From the NCBI GenBank assembly GCA_021234155.1, contig JAJEKV010000087.1:1845409-1909408 (forward strand): a DNA stretch of 64,000 bases, given 5' to 3'. Shown in pieces: positions 19,796 to 31,009 of the stretch. A program made the position numbers and the translations under genes. Positions within the stretch are counted from its first letter, which is position 1. Each line of letters opens with the position of its first letter. Source of the DNA: Isoetes taiwanensis (Eukaryota > Streptophyta > Lycopodiopsida > Isoetales > Isoetaceae). The notes beneath the pieces were generated by a model. That model was given only the letters and a program-made list of their open reading frames with translations, made no database searches and was not told the DNA's origin.

Positions 19796-21834
19796 TGTGA
19801 CGTTCCATGTAAGTATACGGTATACATATACCTAACCTGACACGTCACCAAGGTATTGGGACCATTGGGGACTAACCTAAGAGGGATTATTGGGATTAAA
19901 CTAACCTAAGTAGACCAACTAATAGTATTAATTAGCCAAATAGGCTAATTAGATTGTGCCACTTGGCCTAACTCGATTGACCAAGTGCAGGTTGCCATCT
20001 TTGGGTGGCAAATTGAGCTCCCAGCCCAATTCTGCCCCAAATTCGAGTTTGGGAAGGGTAGAGGGAGGAAGGAGCTGTTGCAATCTAATACCTGACCAGT
20101 TCTATGGATGTTCTTCGAGACAATGGTTCCAGCCAGGATACAGGTCAGTCTTTAGGTAGTTGTATGATATTCTAACCCTTGTTTGAGTAGATGGATGATT
20201 AGATTCTATTCTATGATCTACTTATGATGATGATGGATGTTTGTATCTGATTCTGCCTTCTCTTTCTGTTCCTCCTATGTTGTACGGGATTAAGGGAGTA
20301 GAGACCTAAAATCTATCTAGATTTAGTGATGCTCCTAGCCAGAACCTGCTAAAACCCAGTATATGCGGCCTGTGCACAAGAGCCCACCTGGCTGTGGATG
20401 CTATGATGTGATTCAGCACCAAATAATGAGTATGATGGTGAATCGGGGGTGGGGTCTTGCCTAGCGCGGCTACAGGACTCCTATAGTGTGTTAGGCTTAG
20501 GGAATAAATTACTAGAATGACTTTAGCTAAACTTGATATTAATTCTAGAATTTTCTATGGTTTAGCTAAACTCTACACAATTTTCCTCTCATACTTTCTA
20601 GCGTTTAGCTAAACTAACCCAAACATCATTCCAAAATTTCTATGATATGGCCAACAGAAAATATTAAGCCAAATTACTATACTTTTTTTCAATTGTTTCC
20701 ACTTATTTTAGTCATTTCCTTTGTGAAAACATTCTAAACTTTATGCTAACTAGCAAAGTCTAGGACTCTAATTAATTTATAATGCTAGAAACTAAACTAT
20801 TAATCATATATTTCATATAAACTAGAACGATGTTAGCTAAACTAGCCCAAAATTCATTCTAAAAGTTTCTATGGTTTAGCTAAACAATACAAAATTTCAC
20901 TCTCTTACTTCCTAGCATTTGGCTAAAGAGCTCCAGGGTTGGCGCAGTCCCCAAAAAAGTTAAGCTAAAATTATTATTTTTTTCCCAATTTTTTCCATTT
21001 ACTTTAGCCAATTTTTTTTGAAAATGTGCTAAAAAATCGCCAAATAGCTAAGTTTAGACCTTAAATAATTCCATGAGCCGGTCACTGAGAGGGCCGGATA
21101 TGAATCTGACACTCCCTGGGTTGCAGGTGACGTGCCAAATGTTATGTGGACGCCCTGGACTCGAACGTGCAGGTGAGCCAGCCTTTACATTTAGGGGAGT
21201 AAGTCGGGTATGAACGCGGGGGTCACTGAGGTGGCACGTGTTCTCTAGCACACCCAGGGATCCATCATGCTCGGGGAGGGGACGCCTCTCTGACCTGCCT
21301 CATCGGACCGGGGAGATGTAACCCGGAGTAGTCCTATAGGGTGATTCCACGGGATTGCGTCTCCGGAGGGCTACAATCACGCAATAGCACGTTCCAGCCT
21401 ATCTGCAAAGTGTGCACAGGAGGGGCGGATGGAGTGGACTACCCTAGCCATTGTTCTATGCCAGCCAACGCCATTGTTATGATTCCATCTATTGTTACCT
21501 GGAGGCCTTGACTGTCAGTTGATTCTCATGAGTCTGAGCCGGGGTAGAGCCCTTATTTATATTGCATTTCCTTGTTATGTTGGTATTCTATTGCATTCTT
21601 ATGGATGATGACGGGCCACCCGTCGTGGTGGTATATTATTTGTTTGTATTGTTGTCAGGTGCTAACCTTGTATGTATGCTTCCGCCATATAGGATTCCCA
21701 TAGAAGGCGTGGGACGAATGACACCTCCGTGTCCTTCACCCGGACACTTGCCCATCACAAGTGGTCCGAGTCAGACAGTCTTTCTATGGTGATATTGTCA
21801 CCATGGAAGAGCGGATTTTCCGTATTTATACGAG
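19796..21834 (+). repeat. Retroelement 2, 5' LTR
   Basis: It runs from TGTGACGTT to about TTTATACGAG; the final GGGGACGTCACA seen in retroelement 1 appears deleted at 21834. It is longer than its relatives (about 2.04 versus 1.48 kb) because of an inserted block at about 20510-21060. From 21080 to 21640 it matches the 3' LTR closely. Confidence 0.8.
20510..21060. repeat. AT-rich insert with GTTTAGCTAAAC palindromes
   Basis: The block contains the palindrome GGTTTAGCTAAAC or close forms near 20527, 20561, 20603, 20835 and 20874, and a roughly 315-bp internal direct repeat (AATTTTCTATGGTTTAGC and AAGTTTCTATGGTTTAGC). No open reading frame is present. The ends show only vague inverted similarity. 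It is probably a MITE or duplicated MITE inside the LTR; the 3' LTR holds only scattered parts of it near 30200-30350. Confidence 0.5.
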
Positions 21835-22608
21835 TTTGGTGGACCAGATCATTGCACCGGCCATGTTCTAATTCGATAGAACATTCCAACGTAGGAAAAT
21901 TCCTTAGAACCCTGTAGTTAGAATGATTGAGGACCAAATTTGTGCTAAAAGTGTGGTTGTGAGGGTAAATTTGGAGGTATAAAGGTAAGACTGTGTCTCT
22001 CTTTTCCAGAGGCCATAACTTCCTCTAGGAAGCTCAGATTGGAGAAATTCTTGTTCCATTGCATCAGAGACCCCTAAATTAACTTAGAAGATCTTTTAAC
22101 CGAGTCAATAGCATCACCAGAAGGCCCAAAACCCTAAATCGTCGCACTTGCCTAAACAACGATATCTTTTTCGATTCTAAACACCCAAAAATCCAAGTGC
22201 GCCGGTTTGACCACGTGTTGACTTAAAAAAAAATAAGGCATTAACACTGACGGACGTTTTATGTTAGGGTTTTATTATTTTCTTTTTGTACTAGCCTCGG
22301 CCACAGTAACCTCCGCCCGCCATAACCACCGAAATGCCATAGCCGCCGGAACGCCATAACCGCTGTGTTCGACCCTGTCTGCCCTAGCTGCTCCTACATA
22401 CTACCCTGACACCCTCAACCCTGTGTTGCCTAGAACTCCACCTTCGTTAAGCCATGGCCCGCACCAAGGGAACAAAAGTTACTCTTCATGCAATGTTTCT
22501 CAGCTCCTTGCGAGAAGTCAAATTGGCGATGGATGGGATGGCCTGCTAAGGTCGGAGCAATTAGTGGCGAATCCCTTCCCCTATCTTTCACCTTACCGAG
22601 CAGTTTTT
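21835..22608 (+). other. Retroelement 2 leader with candidate primer site
   Basis: Just after the LTR end, TTTGGTGGACCAGATC is shared with the third LTR locus (41151-41170), so it is conserved element sequence in the place of the primer-binding site. I cannot match it to a tRNA 3' end. The rest holds no coding motif. Confidence 0.45.
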
Positions 22609-22929
22609 GGGTAAAAGCATGTTAGGGTGTACCACTTTTGGAACCTGCAAAAGTACATACACTAGGTACTTCAGAACTGGGTACTTTCTCATTTTTCTTT
22701 TTATTAAAACTAATACAAAAATCCAAAATAAAAGTCAAGGATGTGTTAATATACAAAGTTAAGATAAAGATAATGCTATCGGAGAACAAAATTTATATAA
22801 AAGTTCTAAAACATACCTTTTACTGTGATATTACATAGGTACCCAGTACCCAGTCCTGGCTACCTTTTTAGGTACTTTTTTGGTCACTAAATAATACTTT
22901 TTAAGGGACACCCTAACATGCTTTTACCC
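22609..22929. mobile_element. MITE with perfect 22-bp terminal inverted repeats
   Basis: The left end GGGTAAAAGCATGTTAGGGTGT (22609-22630) is the exact reverse complement of the right end (22908-22929). The element is 321 bp, AT-rich and non-coding. It is flanked by T runs (TTTT on both sides), so the target duplication is TTT or TTTT. Perfect ends imply recent movement driven by an autonomous relative elsewhere. Confidence 0.88.
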
Positions 22930-22931
22930 TT

Positions 22932-23490
22932 TTGTTGAAGCTTAATGTTGAAGGGGAGAAATACACCCTCGTGGAGCAAGAAGATCAAGTTCTAATCCTT
23001 GTGCATTACTACCCTCCGGACTTGCCCAAAGACGCTGCTCTTGCTGATGCGCATTGGGAAGCTGACATAGTGATGGCCATGGCACAAGAAGAAGACGCAC
23101 GACAGATTGCGAACGGGGATCCAGTTGTTCGAGGGAGGGAATATCTATATTTAGGAAGAGGGAGAGCCATAAATCGGAGAAAGAATTTTACCCTACCCCC
23201 ATACTATTATGATGAGGGCCTTGAGATCTTCATATGGGAAGATATCTACGGCATCCCTCACACAAGAGGATCTGCGGTTGAGCTTGACATGAGCCCGATT
23301 TTGTAGAGATGGGAGGCGGACGGAGATATGTATGCATTACGAGGCGACATGCCAAGCGAAGCGGCTCGGCTAGCAAAAGAGCAGGCAAGGAAGACTGTTG
23401 AGGAGCCCGCCAACTGTACCATACAATGGAAGTGGAAAACCACTAACCCTACGCGCTTGGTGCCCTAGTACAAAACCAGGGCTCCAAGCG
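22932..23490 (+). pseudogene. Unrecognised gene before gag of retroelement 2, part 1
   Basis: A 124-codon acidic frame runs from 22932 to a TAG at 23303-23305. Beyond the stop the same frame continues open (RWEADGDMYALRGDMPSE, EARKTVEEPA) to about 23470, so this is one protein broken by a nonsense codon. It includes an Ala-rich helix and a Tyr-rich block (PPYYYDEGLEIFIWED). I know no family for it. It begins 3 bp after the MITE, so its true start may lie before the MITE. Confidence 0.45.
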
Positions 23491-23559
23491 ATGGGTGGGA
23501 TTGCAAAGCAAAAGGGGGATATTCCGGGAGACTTTAGTCCAGCCGGGCGACATCCGACC

Positions 23560-23812
23560 ATCGGAGACAACCCTTCCTCTTGTGCCCCCACCTCGTCGCC
23601 GAGGAAGCCCACCAGGTTGGGAACGAGCGGTAGCCTTGGGAGATCAGGAAGTATCGGTCGACGGACTCTCGCTTGAGAAGCTTTCTTTCCACCGGCTCGT
23701 TCGAGAAATTACTCAGCAATTTAAGACGGACCTGAGGTTCCAAACACATGCTATTCTCGCTTTGCAGGAAACTGCTAAGTTACCTCGTCGAACACGATAT
23801 TAATGATAAAGT
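23560..23812 (+). pseudogene. Histone H3-like captured segment
   Basis: The strongest part is 23672-23779, [16 protein letters not shown] followed by [19 protein letters not shown], against the H3 pattern LPFQRLVREIAQDF / [20 protein letters not shown]. After a one-base shift the sequence continues YLVEHDIND (about 23781-23810) in the position of H3 YLVGLFEDTNL. In a third frame just upstream, [14 protein letters not shown] resembles the H3 tail-to-core passage APxTGGVKKPHRxRPGT. Order and spacing match H3 alpha-N to alpha-2. It has frameshifts, ends after the alpha-2 start and lies inside a retrotransposon, so it is a dead captured fragment. FKTDLRFQ points to canonical H3 and not to the centromeric variant. 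Confidence 0.6.
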
Positions 23813-24085
23813 AGCAGACCCCAAGGAGTATTCCCTGACAAAAATTCCTTCCTTTAAAATAGTGTTCTTACTTTTTAGGGTTTCATTGTTGCTTAGCCTT
23901 CCACACTTTTGCTCCTCCTCCTCTGTCAAAGCTGTGATGGACTAGCCAAAAGCGCCACAGTGGTACCGGGATGGGGAGCACCTTTGGGACTCATAAGTTC
24001 CATTTGAGGTTCTCCACCCTTATTTGTTACGGCAGGTGGATATCGCCGCCAATATGGAGGCTCATCCCGATTATCTGCAGACCTT

Positions 24086-25293
24086 TTGGAGTTCTACACC
24101 CAAGAAATGGTTTCCCAATGTCGACCTTATGGTGACCCCCCATTTGTACCTTCAGGGGATATACTCATGCAAATGCTAGGCGATGATCGACATGCGAGAG
24201 GACACTCTTTCGTGGCATTGACATCGGGCCAAGCATGCTCCCATTCTTCATCACACGTCAATGGACTTATTTTGAGGTTCACTTTGCTTTGGCCATTCTC
24301 ATGGACCAATATGTAGAGGCTGACTCTACTCCATTGGAAAAAGGGAAGATGCCTATCCCTGATGACCCTAAAGAGGATGAGCGGATTAGCCATACAGATT
24401 TTAACTGTTGGAAGCAACTTCGGCTCGAAAAGCCTTTGTGCCCGGACTTCGGGGCCATAAACTTCGCCCGGATTAGATGGGCTTCCCACGATTCTTCTCA
24501 ACAATCAAGAGTATCTGGCGCTTTCGATGATGTCTTGTGGGCATACCATGTTATCGCCGACTCCCGGGGTATGAAGAATAGAGTATATCTTGTACGAGCT
24601 CGCTGAATACTGTCAGGGTGATTTCATTGATTTTTCACCTCCTGAGTACCCAACCCAGGTCCAGCAGCTGCTTAGGTTCCATCCAGAAGATCTTGAACCT
24701 GTGGAAACCTTGTTAGAGTTGCGGCATCTCATGTTACAAGACCCTCCTTGTCCCCCACCTGAAGATGCTTTTGCTGCCATGGGGCCACAAGTCCCTAACA
24801 TCAATGATGTAGTGATACCTATAGAGGAAGACGATGAAGGAAAGATCTCTATGATAACAAGGAGCATCTTAAAGAGGAGAAGGAAGAAATCTATGACGAG
24901 AAGGTTACAGTAAATCTGGAGGCAGTGGCAATCTCCACAATTCCGGAGGTAGCAGCCTTGAAGAATCATCTAACAAGATTTTTCCTCTCAGCTTTCCGCC
25001 AAGGCCAAGTTCTATTCTTTTCCAGAGGGCTCGCTCCAGAGGCCGAAGCATCCTTTTGGGCACTAAAGGCTTTGTCCGCTATGGTCGGGCATAGAAAGCT
25101 CCCCTATAATCTTCATGCTGTTGTGCTCATGAATCGAGATTTAGCACTTGCTGCTCTAGGCCAGGATATCGCCGCCTGGATGAGCATGAAGATGATTGTG
25201 GCTGCACTCTTGGCTACTGCCTTCCCTCCTGGAGTCGCATCAGCAGCTGCCCTTACGATCAGCCTCGGTGTCGCTTTGCTCTGCCAGCGATAG
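24086..25293 (+). pseudogene. Unrecognised gene before gag of retroelement 2, part 2
   Basis: Successive frames at 24235-24606, 24590-24913 and 24925-25293 overlap or abut and look like one protein split by frameshifts. The middle part is Pro/Glu-rich (EYPTQVQQLLRFHPEDLEPV), then acidic, then RRRKK. The last part is a helix-rich segment ending in a hydrophobic stretch (about VAALLATAFPPG, then AAALTISLGVALL) that could be a membrane helix. No family is recognised. Position before gag suggests an extra retroelement gene or further captured host sequence. Confidence 0.4.
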
Positions 25294-25299
25294 CCACCA

Positions 25300-26039
25300 A
25301 AGCCCCCTATGGAGATGGATCAGGATGCGGGATCTAGTTCCTCAGCATATTTTTGGTTTCTACTGTTGGCCTCTGGCCATTATTCTATGTATTATTCATA
25401 TACGCATTTCTATGCCGATTTATTAATACAAACTATAGTTTCTTTGTATTAATTGTCTTCTTCCTTGCTATTCACTTCTGTGTAAGGCCTAGAATCATCA
25501 ATTGCGCATCTTATACACCGCCTACTACAGGGACAACTTTACCACAGCACTCTGCTAACGGGTGAAAAATAATTACATCCTTCGAGACAACGCCGTCCGC
25601 AACTTACAACGCAAGACCACGGAGGGTTGGGACTCTTTGGGAGTCCACCAATGTGGACGCGTTCCACGATATTGACGATCATCTGTGGGAACTTTATGGG
25701 GCGATGAACGACTTGTTTAATCTCTTAATTATAAATCCAACCCTGGCATACCAGGACATCATTATCCAGGCGTGGCGTAAATATAACTTAGATGCTTTCG
25801 GTGAGGGAGGATTATATCGATATGATACTGCATCCCTTTGGGCAACCAATGTATAACCATCTTGTATAAGACACAGTTTCAATTCTGTTCGCCCTTTGGG
25901 ACTTATCTTAAATGTAACCTTTCGTCTACTTTAATGATAAATCTTTTCCTTATGCATTATCTTATTACAACAATGTGCGGATGTTGTGCTCATTTTGTTT
26001 TTATTAATATTTTAGACGGTGCACGTCCCCCTTCATGGG
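25300..26039. other. AT-rich stretch before gag
   Basis: It contains short frames, including one at 25653-25856 (VDAFHDIDDHLWELYGAM) that is acidic and open but unknown. There are no repeats or known motifs. Confidence 0.35.
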
Positions 26040-27050
26040 CGACGCCCGTGGAACCGAGCCATATACGCCTAAACAGGAATTGCTCATCATCAAGCGCCAG
26101 ATGGCACAACTCCAACAATATGTCCTGCAAAGGCCTGCCGGCTCTGGCATGGGGGCAAGGGGTGCCCGTCACTGAAGCGCCTCCACCACCGGCTATGCCA
26201 ACTTTAAGTCGCCAATCCCCTACGCCGCCACGATCTAAACGTCGCCGCCATTCTTCATCTGGGGCCGATGGAGTTCGCCTCATCAAATTCGATGACTCTT
26301 CGATTCGGGTAAGCCTCCGAGCAGAACCATGATAAGTCCAAAAAGAAGGATTATCAGAAGACGGTGGATTCTGCCATTACTAGCATTTGGAAAAATCGCA
26401 GACTTGCTCAGTTCTCCGGCACTTCTTGTTCTTGTGTGGATGCAGAATCGTGGCTAGATGAGATGCGAGAATTTGGCAGATCTTATGGTATGACGGAGAA
26501 GGACATTGGCAAAGTACCTACCACCAATCTTACTAAGTCCGCATGAATTTGTTGGAAAGGGTATGCATGATCACATGGACTGAATAGGGGACATTGTAAA
26601 TTTAAACTCTTTGCCAAGGCCTTTAAGTCCCACTATGTTCCTCGGGCATCGGCCGCAAGGAGATGCAAACATTTTATCGATTGGAGCAGCGCGGCATGAC
26701 AGTCCAGGCCTATACCGATGGATTTATGTTATGTTCCAGGGATCACTGAACGCTGTGCAGTCGAGGGCTATGTTGAGGAGTTATCACCCACTTTGAGGAA
26801 GATGGTCCATGCAATTGCCCCCAAAACTATAGCAAAGGCTGAAACAAAAGCTTTGAGTTTGGAGGATGACACACCGAAGACCCCCTACCAGCGACCTCCA
26901 AATGCGAGCCAAGCCAAGCCATATGTACCATATAAGGCCCGCTCTCCTAGTTCGGGCTCTCCTCGATTAACCTCCTTATCGGGAAGTCGAGAAAGAAAGT
27001 CATCTTTAATGTTCACGATAAGGCAGGTGCCCTAAGCAGTATAATGCAGC
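26040..27050 (+). pseudogene. Gag of retroelement 2
   Basis: The segments are a coiled stretch (KQELLIIKRQMAQLQQYVLQ), then LAQFSGTSCSCVDAESWLDEM near 26400-26470, then KEMQTFYRLEQRGMTVQAYT at about 26660-26720 and the polar tail LEDDTPKTPYQRPPNAS near 26860. The FxG...A..W....M and MTVxxYxxxF patterns are those of the retrotransposon gag domain. At least four frameshifts or stops are seen. No CCHC zinc knuckle is found before the deletion junction. Confidence 0.75.
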
Positions 27051-27600
27051 CACTCTATTCCACGAGAGGCTCGAGACCAACTACGATGAGATTTTCAATC
27101 AGGCTTCCAACAGTTGAAGGACGCCTTGACGTCGACAACCTTCCTTACTTTACCTGATCCTCAAAAGGATAAGGCGGTTGCAACTGATGCCAGTAAGATA
27201 GCAACTAGAGCTGTTTTGATGCAAGAGGGATGAGTCATAGCCTATGACTCTAAGAACTTGCAGTCGTGCGTGCCTTGCACATCTAGAGACATTATCTTCT
27301 TGGATGGCGGTTCCAACTAGACACAGATCATCAAAGTCTCCAATATATCTTTACACAGGCTAATCTCAATCTTTAGCAACATAGGTGGATAGAATTTTTA
27401 GAAGAATATGACTTTGAGGTTCTGTATAAACCTAGGAAATACAATGTTGTTGCAGATGCCTTATCTCGGCTTTCGTTGACCACACGTACCCATTGCAATG
27501 CTATTTCCACTCTTGCAAGTGAATTTGGGAAGACTATTGAGCAATCTCTTCCAATGGATCCCAAGTTTGAAGTGTGGGGCAAGCCTTTCTAGAGAGGCGG
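27051..27600 (+). pseudogene. RT end and RNase H of retroelement 2
   Basis: It opens with FNQAFQQLKDALTSTT and LTLPDPQKDKAVATDASK, the RT-RNase H connection with the first RNase H aspartate, followed by an in-frame TGA. Later comes a region equivalent to RRWIEFLEEYDFEVLYKPRK and VVADALSR (27385-27475). All of the protease and the RT fingers and palm are missing upstream. Confidence 0.8.
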
Positions 27601-27689
27601 GGACCGATAAGGAGAGGGACACCTTTTAGCATTATAAGCCCATTATAAGAAGGACGGTAATCTTTTATATTAGCACGATAAGTTGTGTG

Positions 27690-28660
27690 TACCCGAGTCA
27701 TCAGGAGTTAGGAGGCTTATTCTCTATGACACACATAATAGCCCTATTTGGTCATCTTTGGATTCATGAAAACATATATCAAGATAAGATCCATATACTT
27801 TTGGCCTGGTATGAAGAAGTATATTGCCCGCGACATTAAGCAGTGCCAAGTTTGCCAGTAGACAAAAGCAGAACATCTAAGAACGCCAGACACACTGGAA
27901 CCTCTAGATGTCCCCAATGCAAAATGGGAAGTCATTACCATGGACTTCATTGTAGGCCTCCTACGAACACTTCAAGGATTTGACGCCTTGATGGTAGTCG
28001 TTGATAAGCTTTCTAAAATGGCGCATTTCTTACCATGCCGCACCACCGACACTGCCTTGGATATGGCACTTCTATTCTCCAAAGAGATTTTTCAACTCCA
28101 TGAGATGCCACACACCATTATCTCGGATCGTGACCCTAAATTTGTTAGTGATTTATGGAAGGACTTCTTCAGCACTATATAAACCAAGCTTGCCATGAAT
28201 ACGGCCTATCACCCTCAGACGGATAGGCAGTCAGAACATACCAATCAAATTATTGAGGATATGCTACGGAATTATGTCTGGAATAAGCAATCTCAGTGGG
28301 CAGATTTCATTCACTTGGTAGAATTTGCCTATATTAGTACTAAGCAGGAGTCCTCGAGGATGTCTCCCTTTATGATTACCTATGGCTATCAATGTCTTAG
28401 TCCAGATACGTGGCATAACCCAGTTCCAAAGTGGCAGTCTCACAACGATTTGCTTACTGGATATGCAAGTTCTAGTAGAGGAAATACGCTGGTATTTATT
28501 GGCGGCCTGACAGAGTCGCCAAAAGAGTACCGTACCCTGCATGAGTTCCAGGATGGTGAACGTGTATGGTTGAAGATCAATGTTAAGCAGACCAAGCTCA
28601 AAATTGGGAATCGCAAGAAACTGGCACCACGATGGGGCGAGACCATTTCAGATCATTGAA
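27690..28660 (+). pseudogene. Integrase of retroelement 2
   Basis: An HxxH/CxxC zinc region (THNSP near 27730; KQCQVCQ at about 27838) leads into MDFIVGLLRTLQGFDALM (27940), with the first catalytic Asp. The second Asp lies in ISDRDPKFV (about 28118-28145) and the Glu in QSEHTNQIIEDML (28225). A stop at 28180-28182 splits the core, and a frameshift follows KLAPRWG near 28635. It gives the best view of the family integrase in the window and served as reference for retroelement 1. Confidence 0.9.
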
Positions 28661-28990
28661 CGTATAGGTCCTCAAGCCTATAAGTTGAATTTACCTGCTC
28701 ATCTCAAGGTACACAAAGTCTTCCACGTAAGCCTTCTGAAGAAGCACACCCCGGATCCTCATGAGATTCTCGATACACCAATGCATCTAAAGATGATAGA
28801 CGAGCAGTTGGAAATTGTTCCAAAAGCTCTTCTCGACAAAGCATATAAACAAAGGAGAAGAACCCATATATTGTAGTATTTAGTTAAGTGGAAACACTTA
28901 CCTACTGAGGATGCCACTTGGGTGCTTAAACAAGACCTTGACAAGGCCTACCCCCCACTTTATGCGGTAATGCCAGGGTCGGACCATTCA
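28580..28990 (+). pseudogene. Integrase tail and chromodomain of retroelement 2
   Basis: [20 protein letters not shown] and [19 protein letters not shown] form the integrase tail, followed by [16 protein letters not shown], an in-frame TAG at 28874-28876, and YLVKWKHLPTEDATWVLKQD. The chromodomain core is intact apart from the stop. The homologous domain of retroelement 1 is at 4220-4480. Confidence 0.9.
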
Positions 28991-29572
28991 TGATGCTATC
29001 GAGTCCGACTCCAATGGTATGTACTATGTAGTAGATCCGGCAGGGATCATGCAGGGGGGTTGGGGTAGACACATCCTAGGACGGGGGGGAAAGTGCATCT
29101 AGGCATGTTAGGATGCAACCGTCGACGGCTATAATAGGAACCTTACCATTCCTTATGCCACGACGACTTGCAAGCCTTAAGCATTATAGGATTCCCTCAT
29201 TTCCATTTTTCTCTTTTGTTTACATAAAGGGGGTGGTCCCTTCAACCACAACTTTATATAATTATCTTGAGTACTAATGTATTGTAATCCTGCAGGTGTG
29301 TAGTGCATACAGCGGCATCTGCAGTTTTTTGACGGCTGCCTTTTGGAGTCATGCTGTGTTTTTATCTTTGTTCCTTACGGTCCACTGAGGACCTTGTTGT
29401 TATGCATAATAAGTGTTTCTATGTTATGGTATGAAAGGACTCGGATCCAAAACTTCTGATCATTGATGATCTTGTTGTAATATCCTATGTTTTATAATAA
29501 AGTAACTACTCTCCTTTTCCGTTATTAAATATTTTCTCTATGATCCTTAATGTTGAGGACAACATTATTCTA
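28991..29572 (+). other. Retroelement 2, 3' untranslated region
   Basis: Non-coding, increasingly AT-rich towards 29550. No motif is seen besides the polypurine tract that follows. Confidence 0.6.
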
Positions 29573-29585
29573 AGGGGGGGTGGAA
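29573..29585 (+). other. Polypurine tract of retroelement 2
   Basis: AGGGGGGGTGGAA lies immediately before the LTR start TGTGACG, as expected for the plus-strand primer of an LTR retrotransposon. Confidence 0.85.
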
Positions 29586-31009
29586 TGTGACGTTCCATGT
29601 AAGTATACGGTATACATATACCTAACCTAACACGTCACCAAGGTATTGGGACCATTGGGGACTAACCTAAGAGGGATTATTGGGATTAAACTAACCTAAG
29701 TAGACCAACTGATAGTATTAATTAGCCAAATAGGCTAATTAGAGTGTGCCAAATAGGCAAATTGAGCTCCCGGCCCGGTGCCATCTTTGGGATGGCAAAT
29801 TGAAGCTATTCCAACCTAACACTGCTCGGTTGTATGGATGTTCTTTTGACAATGGGTCCAGAGGAGGAGTCGATCTTTAGGTAGTTGTTGCCATTCTAAC
29901 CCTTGTTTGAGTAGATGGATGATTAGATTTATTGGATGTTCTTATGATGATGATGGATGGGTCCACCCGCCTTCTCTTCTGTTCCTACATGTTGTCTTTA
30001 AGGGAGTAGAGACCTAAAATCTATCTAGATTTAGTGATGTGCTATTCTAAAACCCTTGTTTGAGTAGATGGATGATTGGATTCTATTGTGATTCTACCAA
30101 ATAATGATGGATGTTTGAATCGGATTGGGGTCTTTCTCTTTCATTTCCTCCTATAGTGTGTTAGGCTTAGGGATTAAATTACTAGAATGACCTAAAATCT
30201 ATCTAGAATTTTTATGGTTTGATGCTCCTTTAGCGCTAAACTAACCCTAAAACATCATTCCAAAATTTCTATGCGGAAAATATTAAGCCAAATTACTATA
30301 CTTTTTTTCAATTGTTTCCACTTATTTTAGTCATTTCCTTTGTGAATGCTATGATGTGATTCAACACCAAATAACAAGTATGATGGTGAATCGGGGGTGG
30401 GGTCTTGCCTAAGCAGCTGGCTCTGGGACTCCTATAGTGTGTTAGGCTTATAGCCAGGTCCTTTGAGGGGTCGGGTATGGGTCGACACTCCCGAGTCGCG
30501 GTGGCGTGCCAAATGTTATGTGGGCGCCGGACTTGAGCGGCGGGTGTGGCGAGGCCTTTAGATTTAGGGGAGTAAGTCGGGTGTGAACGTGGGGGTCACT
30601 GAGGTAGCACGTGTTCTCTAGCACACCCAGGGATCCATCATGCTTGGGGAGGGGACGCCTCTCTGACCTGCCTCATCGAACTGGGGAGATGTAACACGGA
30701 GTAGTCCCATAGGGTGATTCCATGGGATTGCATCTCCGGAGGGCTACAATCACGCCATAGCATGTTCCAGCCTATCTGCAAAGTGTGCACAGGAGGGGCG
30801 GATGGAGTGGACTACCTTAGCCATTGTTCTATGCCAGCCAACGCCAGTGTTATGATTCCATCTGTTGTTATCTGGAGGCCTTCACTGTCAGTTGATTCCC
30901 ATGAGTTTGAGCCGGGGAAAAGCCCTTATTTATGTTGCATTTCCTTGTTATGTTGGTATTCTATTGCATTCTTCTGGATGATGATGGGCCACCCTTCGCA
31001 GTGGTATAG
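29586..31009 (+). repeat. Retroelement 2, 3' LTR (truncated, rearranged)
   Basis: It starts TGTGACGTTCCATGTAAGTA like the 5' LTR and matches it closely at 29586-29740 and 30440-31005. The part between is scrambled: the segment CTTGTTTGAGTAGATGGATG occurs twice (29900 and 30056) and pieces are missing. After 31009 similarity ends, so the last 200 bp of LTR are lost. Confidence 0.8.

Larger units (their letters stand above)
19796..31009 (+). mobile_element. Retroelement 2: non-autonomous chromovirus
   Basis: The LTRs start TGTGACGTTCCATG at 19796 and 29586, the same family as retroelement 1. The internal order is leader, extra broken genes (22932-25300), gag, RNase H, integrase, chromodomain, polypurine tract. 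Protease and most of RT are missing: gag sequence passes almost directly into the RNase H linker near 27050-27100. The 3' LTR loses similarity at about 31009, so the right end and target duplication (AACAT expected) cannot be confirmed. Confidence 0.85.

Noticed and set aside
23672-23812. Centromeric histone CENH3
   Set aside because: The FKTDLRFQ block matches canonical H3; plant CENH3 differs strongly at this place.
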